Shown here: piece by piece, positions 11,198 to 21,477 of the stretch | How positions within the stretch are numbered: position 1 is the stretch's first letter | How the letters are laid out: every line of letters begins with the position of its first letter | DNA from: Dryas octopetala | Taxonomy: Eukaryota > Streptophyta > Magnoliopsida > Rosales > Rosaceae | DNA length: 64,000 nucleotides | Assembly: GCA_963921425.1 (NCBI GenBank) | Contig: OY992835.1 | Location: 14,012,001 to 14,076,000, forward strand | Direction of reading: 5' to 3' | Notes under the pieces: generated by a model | The model's input: only the letters and a program-made list of their open reading frames with translations | Databases searched by the model: none | What the model was told of the DNA's origin: nothing | Made by a program: the position numbers and the translations under genes

Positions 11198-11386
11198 TAG
11201 TATAAATAACATCGTTCAATTTTTCATCTGTATACATATAGTACTTTATCGATTTATAAATCGATAATAATAATAATAACACTATGGCAAGGATTTAAGG
11301 CATTCAACGAAACAAAATATCTAGTACAGCTTATTTTAGGTGCAAATACACGTATAGAACCTTTTCTTTCAAAGTAAAACTTTCTA

Positions 11387-12490
11387 CTAATTATTTTTGC
11401 AACTGTTGTAGCAGGCTCCAAAGTAGCCTTCCACTTCAGCCATACCTGCCACATAAAGAAGAAACCATAAATTAAATTTGAATGAATTTCATGTCTAGCT
11501 ATGCTCTTGAACAGATTGCATATTGTTTAAAGAAAATGTTCAAGACTTTAAGTAGCTTTATTAGACACTCAGTCCAAGTTGTCCAACCAATGTCTGACTA
11601 GTGCTCAACAAATCTTCCTCATGGGGATAAGAAGATCAACAAATCATTAAGGGGATGAAAAATATGAATTCGACCTTACACAACTTGTCATCCTCTGTTT
11701 TAAATTACTTAAAAGATTCACTTTCAGACAATGTTTTGATAGCTAACCTCGATGCCCTTCATTCTACGCAAACTTCAACTTGAAGTCTTCAAGAAAGAAA
11801 TTTGGAATTATTTACAAGTTTAAGTACAAAATTATGTTTCTATTAAGTCTCTGCATGCAGAGAAAGATGAATATTTGGCAATATGCATCCTTTCTATTGC
11901 AAGACTAATGAATGAGAAAGTGAAAAAAAAAAAAGATTTTTAGATTCCGGTCTCTAATCTATAAGATTTATTAAAAAGTCCAATGCTCTATATATAGACT
12001 TTTCAGAGGAAAGTCGAACTAAAACTCAAAGAAACACCTACAGAAGTAGAAAGAATGAACAGAAATGTCATCCGTTTACTAAAATTGTCTTACATATATG
12101 CATGCATGAGTATACATAGGGAGAGAGAGAGAGAGAGAAAGAGAGGGCTTAATTACCAGTTGTAAACTTGGTGCTCAAGGTCTTTGTACAACCAAATGTA
12201 CAACTATAGACAGCATCCACAAGAGTTCTAATGCAGGGTTCCATACATGTAGTAGTGCATTTTGTGTAGACTGGGTACTTTGATGCTTCCTTCATGCATT
12301 GTCCAACGCATCGTTCACCACAAGCATAAACTTTCGCGTTTATAGGACTCAAAGGCTGCTGAGAAGGAGATGGAGCAGGGGCACTACTTATTCCATCTCC
12401 ATCAGCTTCAGCTTTCACAATTGTTAATGCCAAAAACACAACAGACACCACCATTATCACAAAAACTCTTGTCACACCCATTCCATCCAT
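11387..12490 (-). CDS. Thionin-like secreted Cys-rich protein, 2 exons (copy A)
   Basis: Exon 1 is 12490-12157 and exon 2 is 11445-11387, joined at CAACTG|gtaatt ... ggcag|GTATGG in matching phase (334+59 nt), giving 130 residues. If the intron were ignored the protein would stop two codons past the donor. The N-terminus has a clear signal peptide (VFVIMVVSVVFLALTIVKAEA), then a Pro/Ser/Ala linker (APAPSPSQQPLSP). The mature part has ten cysteines in CxxxC-type pairs (CGERC, CTTTC, CTFGC, CYNSC). The last pair comes only from exon 2, which supports the splice model. The arrangement resembles plant thionin-like proteins and, more loosely, alpha-hairpinins; both are apoplastic defence peptides. 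No basic thionin core is evident, so antimicrobial activity is unproven. Copy B at 62126-62459 has a near-identical exon 1 but a disrupted exon 2. Confidence 0.8.
12120..12145. repeat. Short (GA)n in the intron of the thionin-like gene
   Basis: About 26 bp of GA lies just inside the intron beyond the exon 1 donor. In copy B the same repeat has grown to about 80 bp (62035-62114). Confidence 0.9.
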
Positions 12491-12573
12491 AGCTCCTATC
12501 TCAGTACTTTAATCTGAAACTCAATGTTGTCATTCTGAGGTATTACACAGTTACACTATTATTTATAGGGTCT

Positions 12574-13647
12574 GTAATATCCCTTAACTCATGAGTTGCT
12601 GCATAAGCTTTTACGGCGAAATATTTTACTTTAAATTTTTATTAAACTACTCTCTCGTCTAAATAATTGGTTTAGAGTTATATATGTGGCTTTTGGTTGA
12701 AGTTACCTCTGCTGGTAATATATGTTTTCATAAGTAAAACTTGAATTGGCTTTTGAATTTCTCTTGAGTTGTCTTCTGATCAAAACCATAGGGCAATAGG
12801 TGAATGTTGACTATTGGGAACATATTATCACCTTCTTTGTAACAGGCAAAAAGGCCATTGTTGAGCTTAATTTATTTACATATTTTATCATTAAAACCAT
12901 ACATTTTTGTCTATGTCTTTGAGCATTTTTAGGGTTTTAAATTCTTATTTTTATTATTTAGTTAAGTAATGAGTTTTATTAGTTTTTGTCTTAATTCTTA
13001 GAATTTATTAAGTTTTATTTAATTGTCTATTAAGATTTTATTTTTAATTAATTTATTTTAATTTTGTAGGCTTAATTAAAGAAAAAGAAAATAAAAGCCC
13101 AAAACTAATAAAGGAAGACTGAAGCCCAACCCAAGTGGAGAGAATGAAGCCCAAATAAGAAAGCAACTGGCCCAAATTGAAAGAATGAAGACTGAAGCCC
13201 AGCCCAGCCCAGAGGGAGGCGAAGAGTCACTCGCCACTTCCGCCCAAATGCCTTTGATTAATATTGGCTCTAGCCAATACCACAATGACACGTGGCCAGC
13301 TATTTCTCTTCCGCTTCCAGCCAATTGTTTTGATTAATCAACCCATTATCCACTCGGGCGTCGCCACGTGGCCAACCAACAGCCTTTCCTTCTCCCAATC
13401 CCTCCTGCAGCCCGTGACTCTCTTTCCCCATGCAAGCAAGCCACATGCCAAAGCTTCTTTGTAACAGACGAAAAGGCCATGTCCCTTAATTGATTATAGG
13501 TAGGGTGATATGTTTACAGAATGTCATGACCCAACTATTTTTATTATGTAATTTATGTGTTCAATTAATTTTAGAAGGGTTACTGGCTATAATTATCTAG
13601 TGACTTTTGGCAAAGGTTATATATAGTGAACTAGTGACCGATCGAAT
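12574..13647. other. Intergenic sequence with degraded LTR-like insert between direct repeats
   Basis: A 27-bp imperfect direct repeat starting CTTCTTTGTAACAG lies at 12832-12858 and 13454-13480. It brackets about 600 bp whose AT-rich first half (TTTAGTTAAGTAATGAGTTT...) and GCCCA-rich second half resemble a degraded plant LTR. No gene was found. The GCCCA repeats at 13095-13210 create only short chance frames. Confidence 0.4.
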
Positions 13648-13977
13648 TCAGACAATTAAGTGGCTACCTGCAACTGCAAGTGATATCCACGTGGCTGCCT
13701 TTGGAATTAGTACCTGACAGTTATCTAGAAAGAGTACGTAGTACCTGTCCTGCAACTTTAAGTGAGATCCACCAGCTCAGCTCAACTTTAATCTCATGAG
13801 ATTTGGAGCAAAAATGAGCCATGTCAGATTCCTTCATTTTTCGGCATCTACGTACATTTACTGTTTGAAGGCCAACGAAGCAACTTTGGTTTATCGTCAT
13901 CGATTCGTGAGGATCATTAGGACCTCTTGCTTCCCAATGAACCTTCAATTCTTCCAAATCAGTACACTCTTCAAATT
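13648..13977 (-). pseudogene. NLR relic (LRR fragment and 3' UTR)
   Basis: A rearranged piece of an NLR1-like gene. The stretch at 13648-13695 matches the 3' flank of NLR1; 13755-13977 matches the LRR part, encoding a version of EELKVHWEARGPNDPHES and SCFVGLQTVN. Internal deletions join non-adjacent parts and no P-loop is present. It ends abruptly before the hydrolase pseudogene. Confidence 0.85.
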
Positions 13978-14407
13978 AACCTTCAATATCCATGTTATTT
14001 TATATCTGTTTAGACTGGTGATGTTGTGCCAGAAATGGCAGATAAAAACTGTCTACTGATTGATCTGGATTGATATCCATTTGAATATGATCTTGCATCA
14101 CTAGACAGACCAGAGAGAGATCGGGAAGGGAAAGGAGACTAGCAACACATAAGCTTATGCATACCCTCTCCTTGCTCTAGATTATGTGTCATGTCTTCAA
14201 ATTACTATTTGTCCAGTATATCCTGAAGGTTGATACTACCTAAACAGTTTTGCCAACATGGGCACTTCATTAAACATGGTCCTGCAGTGCTGTCACGGCT
14301 GCTTAATTGCTCATTTGGTCCCCTCCCCATATACCTTTTGCATTGTTCCTGTTTCCCTCTCATTTAGAATTCATATTGATCTGAATTTGTTGAGCTTAAT
14401 CTTTCAG

Positions 14408-16130
14408 GTTGACCTGCTTCTTTCTTTCTGCTCTGAGATGGGGTTTTCTTCAGTGGTGCTTGTTGGTCATGATGATGGAGGCCTTCTGACTTTGATGGCT
14501 GCACAAAAAGTACAGGCATCATTGAATTCTTTCAATGTGAGTATGCCTTGGATCACTTTATGCTTGGCTTTCCAACTTGTGAAATTAAGTTACTTGCACA
14601 AATATCCCTAAATTAGTGCTGAATTATTGGCAGTTTCATTATTAAGATTATGCCCTTGTGATGTTCAAATGTTTTGCATATGTTTGTCACCATGTCATAG
14701 CTGATTCCTTTTGTTTGATTGATATCCTTCTTAAAGCCCTTTTCTTTGGCCAACAATAACATAATGAAATTGGCTAGAAATTTGATAGACATTGTGAGTT
14801 CACAGGATATTTTCACATTATTAAAATGCTGATATAGTTTCGGGTATATAGTTAGATAAGGCTTCCACACCCTGGCGAGCTACATGTAACCAATGGGAGA
14901 GTTAGATAGGGTAATTACCACATCATTGTGTGAAAATACTGGGGTCATCCACCATGTCTGAAGATGTTACATTCCATCCAATCATGCTTGAAGATGGAAC
15001 AGGAAGTGAATAAGTGATAACGATGGCGTCATTACCCCTTTATTCAAAAGAGGATGATGCTGCTCTTTTTCTATACTTACGCTATGCAGAATCTCTGTAG
15101 ATGTTTTTTTTTTTCTCCTTTAATTTTAAGTTTCATAAAATTTAATTTTTTTTGGTTATGCAATTCAGGTTACAATTAAAGGGGTAATATTGCTAAATGT
15201 TAGCTTGTCAAGAGAAGTGGTGCCTCTTTTGCTAGGATACTCTTAAGAACTTCACTTGGGAAAAAGCACTTGGTTCGTCCTTTGCTGCGAACAGAAATTA
15301 CTCAAGTGGTGAATAGACGAGCATGGTATGATGCTACAAAGCTAACAACGGACGTTTTGAGCCTGGAAAATCGTGTAAAATAGTCACTTGAAAAGGGTAA
15401 AAGGGAAAACTTTGGGAGAGATTATGTTTAAGTATACAGCACAGTTTCAGATGCATGCTGAGCTTATTTTATCAAATGTGATTTGTGATTTGTGATTGTG
15501 AAATCAAATTTTTGGTTGTCATTTGCTTGATGTTCTTTTCTTGCAATCAGGCCCCTCTATGTGTAGAAGGATGGGACGAAGCACTCCATGAGATAGGTAG
15601 ACTGTTGTATGAGACAATTCTTCCTCCGAAAAATGCAGAATCATTGCTGAAGGCAGTTGAAGACATGCCAGTGTTGGTCATCGCAGGCGCTGAGGATGCC
15701 CTTGTCTCTCTTAAATCTTCTCAAGCCATGGCCTCCAAACTTGTAAATTCTGTAAGTTCCTGCTCTCACTCTTCTATAATTTTGGGAGTACTAAAGGAAT
15801 CTAGGCAACTAATGTGAACAATTAAAAGCTGTGGGTATGGATATGCAAAACCCTCCAGTTGAACTGAGCCGAATCTCCCACACCCTATTATTGTTTGACA
15901 GAATCTTGAACCTCATTATTATTATTAATATAATTTAGTGGAATGTGATAAACAACAATCATCTTTTCAATGTATCTAATTTGACGTAAGTATATTGTGT
16001 CATGCAGAGACTAGTCGCAATATCTGGATGTGGTCACCTTCCTTATGAAGAGTGTCCGAAGGCATTACTTGCAGCAATATCACCCTTCCTAAGCAGACTC
16101 TTAATCAGACGAGACTCACAAAGCCAATAG
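14408..16130 (+). pseudogene. Alpha/beta-hydrolase pseudogene, 5'-truncated and frameshifted
   Basis: Four exon remnants keep good splice sites: 14408-14536, about 15169-15380, 15551-15751 and 16008-16130 (stop TAG). They encode the C-terminal part of an alpha/beta-hydrolase. The nucleophile-elbow region is VVLVGHDDGG (Asp at the usual Ser position, as I recall for some plant relatives). The acid-loop region is VLVIAGAEDALV and the His region is SGCGHLPYEE. In exon 2, after SLSREVVP the frame is lost by what looks like a one-base deletion near 15229; the rest (FARILLRTSLGKKH, then TEITQVVNRRAWYDATKL) lies in another frame. Upstream there is no start, no oxyanion-hole exon and no lid; sequence before 14408 is unrelated. 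It has probably been inactive since its duplication. Confidence 0.8.
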
Positions 16131-17037
16131 TGTACCTTCTTTTTAACTTATAATTAGGGTTTTTATCGTTTGTAGGTTCCTTTTCCTTTTCTTTCCCATT
16201 TTTTTTGTTTTGTTTTGTTTTTTTCGTTAAGAAATTTAGCCCAAGGGAAGAGACTAAGGTCATCTCTTCTTTTTGGTATTTTTGATGTGTTAGTTTGGAG
16301 CCTTACCCTAGCCCACATTCTTTAGGGTTTTAGAGCTCTTTTCTCTTGTATTTTCATATCCCTCTATTCCTTCTTTTTCCCCTTTTGGAAATTTTAGTTT
16401 TATTTATTGTTGTTTGAACTGTACTTGTTATTATTCCCCACTAAAGGGGGTGGAAGATAGCATATATTTGTACATTTTTATCACATCGTGAATGCATGAA
16501 TTTTGAGAATGGTTTTGTTCCACCGGTCTGTTGAATTGTGATTCTCTATGCCTAACACCCACAAGCACTAATAGGAGGCTCTTGAGTTGTTGTATGTTCC
16601 TTCCAACCAATGCAACCTTAAAATTGATGAATGGCAATAGCATTGAGTGGTACTAATAATTTGTTTTTTCGGGGAGAAGGGGAGGATTTTGAGCAATTGT
16701 GCAAGACAGTTGAAAATGAATTGCGACAGGCACGAGTGGGTTGAAGTAGCTTGTGGTTAAGTAGTATTTATCTTTACAATATTGAAGAAGCTTCATGTTC
16801 GAATCCACCATCCTCAAGAACCGAAAAACCTTTTCAATCATAGAACAATACAGCTGTACAGGTCCTTTTTGGAAAGACGACAGATCAAGTGTTTTAAGGG
16901 TTTATACATTATCAATGGAGATGGACATTACCACAAGATGTTACTTCCAAGCTATCAATTATGGGAGGGAGTACAATTACTTTCCTCTGAATTTGGCTAT
17001 CATTAACCTAAAGAAGGAAATTTGCATCATGGGTTAC
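16131..17037. other. Intergenic 3' flank of the hydrolase pseudogene
   Basis: T-rich probable former 3' UTR to about 16420, then unique sequence. Short open frames near 16431-17030 show no recognisable domain and overlap each other on both strands, so none is called. Confidence 0.5.
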
Positions 17038-17040
17038 TTA

Positions 17041-17398
17041 GGCCTTCGACAATGGTGATCCCCAAATACCCAATACCCAAATCAATTTTGGGTATTAAAA
17101 AGTGGAAAAATATAGATGTTGGGGATCACCAACACAATGGTGTTGTGGCCCAAATATGAGGATAATAATATTTAACTCATTTATTTGTTGGTGGGCCAAC
17201 CATTTAATAGCTTTTATTTGTTAGTGGGTCAACTATTTAATTTGGTTTTGAGTATAGTCTATACCCAAAATTGGGGATAGCTTTTGGGTCTCAAAAAATT
17301 ATTGGGATCACATTTCGACCCATTGTTGCTGGACTATACCCATTTTATATCCAAAAAATGAGTTTAGGGATCAAATTCAGGCCGCATTGTGGAAGGCC
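17041..17398. mobile_element. PIF/Harbinger (Tourist-like) MITE, 358 bp
   Basis: TIRs are GGCCTTCGACAATGG and, reverse-complemented, GGCCTTCCACAATGC. The TSD is TTA on both sides (17038-17040, 17399-17401). A 3-bp TTA duplication with GGCCTT ends is diagnostic of PIF/Harbinger MITEs. There is no coding capacity. Confidence 0.85.
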
Positions 17399-17774
17399 TT
17401 AAAGGATGAAAATTTGCTTAGTGGGTTACTTAATGAAGGAAATTTACTTTATGACACTGAGCCTACAAGTACTTGGTTGAAAAGACTAATCAGAATTATT
17501 CAAATCTGCAATGAATGACTCATGCAAAGATGTTGATTGATGTGAATGTTGGCATGTTGCTTTGCAAGAATTTAGTATACCATTTAAATAAAATTATTCA
17601 TTCAATTCCTTTAATGTATCGGTGGAGAACTACTAGAGATGACATGCCACTTTGTCATGCACGTTAATGTTAATTTAATTCAAACTTTATTGACTCCATG
17701 TCAATAATTAAATCACATACCACTCAATTTTAGTTATATTTTAAACTGATTAATCCAACAACTCAAAAATCTTA

Positions 17775-18125
17775 CAGGTCAAAATTTTCATATTCTTTTG
17801 CCTAATAGCGGGTATGGCTTTTATTTTTTGTTCTTGTTTTGTTTTTGATATTGGATTTTTGTTTCTATGTTTAGTTAAAATAGGGGTTATGATTGTTTGC
17901 TTGAACTCACAGTGAAAGAGTTGGTTGTCATGTTTAGCTTATTACATCATCTATTATTTTTTTGTCATTCTTTTTGGTGTTGGGTTAAGATTACAAGATG
18001 GAGGCTCTGTTTTCAGATATTTATAGTTTACTGTTTAACAATGGTTATAATTTTTATTTTTTTGTTACAATAGGGGTTATGAATTTTGCTCTGCCAGTTG
18101 TTGCGCTCTAAAATCTTTATTTAAA
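17775..18125 (+). repeat. Duplicate of ASI1-like 5' intron sequence, upstream of the gene
   Basis: About 350 bp closely matches 19692-20040, which lies in the inferred first intron of the ASI1-like gene. Shared landmarks are CATTCTTTTGCCTAATAG, GAACTCACAGTGAAAGAGT and TGCTCTGCCAGTTGTTGCGC. Each copy also has an internal repeat of AGGCTCTGTTT(T/C)CAGAT. The MITE at 18328 and the promoter lie between the copies. Confidence 0.85.
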
Positions 18126-18327
18126 GTTATTATAACTCATATACATCTTTTCTTGATCGGGAAAAACCGAAAAACACATACATAATTTCTTTGAATTATT
18201 ATTGGCAAACATTATCATTTCAATTTGCACATATATGCGGTACGACTCTGGGATTTTTCACACATTTCCAGAAAATCAGATACAATTCCATGAAAGGACG
18301 GACAGTCGCGCGACTTAAAATTCAAAA

Positions 18328-18864
18328 GGGTTAATTTCATTTCAGTACCTCAAGTTTGCTTCAAATTTCAATTTAGTACCTCATGTTTAAAATCTTGCAA
18401 TGTCATACCTCATCTTTTCAATTTGTTGCAATGTCATACCTCCGTTAGTATGACTGTTAAAAGATCTCTTCAATGCTGATGTGGAACTTACGTGGCACTC
18501 CCACAATGCTGACTGGATACCACGTGGTCTGACAACATGACATATTATGCCACATGGCATAAAAAATAATTTAAAATCTAAAAACTTGAAAGAAAAAAAT
18601 TAATAATTACGTGCCATGGTTTTAGATTTTTAATAATTTTTATGTCATGTGGCATGACGTGGCCTGTTATCAGACCACGTGACATCTAGTCATCATTGTG
18701 GGAGTGTCATGTAAGTGCCACATCAGCATTTAAGAAAGCCATACTGACAGAGGTATGTCATTGCAACAAATTGGAAAGATGAGGTATGACATTACAAAAT
18801 TTTAAACATGGGGTACTAAATTGAAATTTGAAGTCAACTTAAGATACTGAACTGAAATTAACCC
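18328..18864. mobile_element. Mutator-like MITE, 537 bp, 9-bp TSD
   Basis: Ends are GGGTTAATTTCATTTCAGTA and, reverse-complemented, GGGTTAATTTCAGTTCAGTA. The TSD AATTCAAAA is at 18319-18327 and 18865-18873. The arms fold back over more than 200 bp (for example ATGAGGTATGACATT against AATGTCATACCTCAT). The 9-bp duplication points to Mutator-type transposition. It lies about 0.3-0.4 kb upstream of the ASI1-like 5' UTR, so it may affect that promoter. Confidence 0.87.
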
Positions 18865-19179
18865 AATTCAAAAAGATGGCGCGTAGAAAATCGTCTGCAT
18901 CCGTAAACCCGTACTACCTTCACGTGGATAACTAAACCCCTATTATGAAATCCACCGATCTTCGCACTCTTGGTGCGTGCGAAAATCCTCCGGAAACCCA
19001 ACGCTTCTCTTCTCTCTTCTCAAAAAAGACAAGCACGTGAAATCACTACAAATGAGACGCGCGTGAGAATTCAAAGTCCTGCCCTGCCTTCCCCTCAAAG
19101 GCGTCGCGCCTCACCTCACTACCCGCGTCAATTCAGAATCCACGTAAGGATTGTGGAGGAACAGTACGCACCCGGCGCA

Positions 19180-19262
19180 CTTTAGCACACTTTCCATTTT
19201 TGTGCTTGCTTTAATTTCGCGCTGTGTATCAAAACCTCACACACCAGTACACCACCGTCTAC

Positions 19263-19304
<42 letters not shown>

Positions 19305-19399
19305 ACTCGCACCACACCCTTTCCATTGAAACACTTTCTTCTGGACTCCAAAATCTCAAATGGGGCTTCTCTGTCGTTTCGTTCATCATCGACGTTGAG
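19180..19399 (+). promoter_or_regulatory. Inferred 5' UTR exon of the ASI1-like gene with (CT)n
   Basis: A pyrimidine-rich leader with (CT)n at about 19265-19301 ends in a good donor, GACGTTGAG|gtatat at 19399/19400. A matching acceptor ctgttttag|GTTCTC lies at 21417/21418, 60 bases before the start codon. Long first introns in the 5' UTR and CT-rich leaders are common in plant genes. The exact transcription start cannot be fixed from sequence. Confidence 0.5.
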
Positions 19400-21477
19400 G
19401 TATATATCCCTCACTAAACCTCCGTTCCAAGTTTTTTCTTCATTTTGAGCTCAACATATGTTTGTGGGTCATGGATTTTCAACTTTCTTTTTGACTGCCT
19501 TTCCAAAGCACCCAATGTGTTCGTTTTGTCTCTTCTTCTTTTCCCAGCTTTTCTCTGATTTTCTTTTTCTATTTTTTTTTTTGTGTGTGCCGGACCGCCG
19601 GTTCGTTTATATACATTATGCTTTGTATAAGATTGCAAAGTTTTCTGCAACTTAAGTGTGCATTAGTGATTCGCTTGAGTGCAAGAGGAGGCTCTGTTTC
19701 CAGATTTTCACATTCTTTTGCCTAATAGGGGATATGGCTTTTATTTTTTGTTCTTGTTTTGTTTTTGGTATTGGGTTTTTGTTTCTTTGTTTGGTTACAA
19801 TGGGGGTTATGATTGTTTGCTTGAACTCACAGTGAAAGAGTGGGTCGTCATGTTTGGCTTATTACATGGCCCCTTATGTTTTTGCCATTCTTTTTGGTGT
19901 TGGGTTAAGATTACAAGATGGAGGCTCTGTTTTCAGATATTCACAGTCTACTGCTTAACAATGGTTATGGTTTTTGTTTTTTGTTACAATAGGGGTTATG
20001 AGTTTTGCTCTGCCAGTTGTTGCGCTCTAAAATGTGCCCTAAATGGTAATGCGCGTAGAGTCTGGTCTGTTTCAACTCACAGTGAAGGGGCATCATGTTA
20101 GGCGTATTACATGGTCCCCTCATGTTCTTGCAATGTTTTTTGGTTGTTAGGATTAATACCTAGCAAATATATTCGTAGTTTTCCTCATGTTTGATAAATG
20201 TCACAGCTGATAGAAAGTGTTGTTTTTAGAATTTAGGAATTTCTTAGCTCAAATTTGGAAAATAATAAATATTTATCAATGTCTGTGGCTTAGTTTGAAA
20301 TATTGATGCCCTTTATGTCATTTACACTCCTTCGAAAATTTATTACCTTTATTATAAGGTTTGTCATGGCATCTCAGGTTGAAGTGCTGAAGCATTATTT
20401 TAGCGTGCATACTTGTGTCCAGCTGCACACCCTGATAGCTACCTGATGGAAATAGAACCTGATGAAATCATGCTTTGCAGGAATGTTAGGAAGTTTTGGA
20501 GATAGTAGAGGACCATAGAGCTGGATATAGTTTATGTGGGTTCTTTCAGAGTATAAACAATGCAGAAAAAATTGTACTTGATAATTAAAGAAGGTTTAGA
20601 TTGAATTGTTTTAGTTAACATAATGGTGCAAAAAGAAAGCTTAGAAACTCTTGCACTGAAGAGTAATCTAAAAGAGAGGTTTTATTTTTCATGTTGGGGC
20701 TCTGGTCCCATTTCAACCAAAAAAAGAATTACTGAGTTATGGAACACAGGAGATCCAAAATTTTTATACCTTCTTAAAATTATATTAGTGATTTTGGAGT
20801 TTGCTTTAGATCTTTGGGTCAAAACTTTGTAAAAGGGTTTATTGCAGCTAGCAAATGTGCAACATATCTTGCCCTGTAGGTGTCTACAGGGGAATGCCTT
20901 TTCTTTTCTTTTTTTTAGCGTTACGTTTTTGAGGCTCCAGGGCTCTAATGATGGTCTAGAATATTCAGAGACAAATCTGGACTTATTGCTCTGCCTGATT
21001 GTTCTAACCAGAAGAAAAAACAGTGTAAACCTTTTTCTTACTTCCCTCTTCTTTAAACAGCTCCTTATGCATCACTGTATCAATTGACTCTATAGCACAT
21101 TAAGTCTTGTGTACATCTTTGGTTTTTTAATGCTACTGGATTCTCTTGTACTCGACTAGGTACTTTGAGGTTGATCAGATGAGGAAAACACCAGGAACTA
21201 CTAATATATAAATTTCAGCTTAAGCCCTAAGATCCCATATTCTTTAGATATTATATGGAATTTGGTTGCCTGCTGAGCTATGATCAATTTTGTTTCCTGA
21301 CTACAGCTTACAATATATTGCATAATTTGTTTTGCATCTCTGGTTTGAGTGTTATTTTTTATTTGTTTATTGTTTATTTTTATGGTTCATGTATTATAAG
21401 GAAATTTACTGTTTTAGGTTCTCGAAACCTATTGGATGGGCTAAGAAACAATGGTTGAGTTTGAAGATAGATAAGCC

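Larger units (their letters stand above)
7095..12573 (+). repeat. Segmental duplication, copy A (membrane gene + thionin-like gene)
   Basis: This block is near-identical to 52718-62542 in the same orientation. The left breakpoint lies in intron 1 of the membrane gene, at ATATTAACAGATTAACAT; the right one follows TTTATAGGGTCT. Copy A has two insertions absent from B (7979-8467 and 10349-11197). It lacks a 3.1-kb segment found in B after TTTGGT (9568-9573) and lacks B's insertions at 58775-60307 and 60346-61362. Outside the insertions only scattered substitutions and small indels separate the copies, so the duplication is young. Confidence 0.9.
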
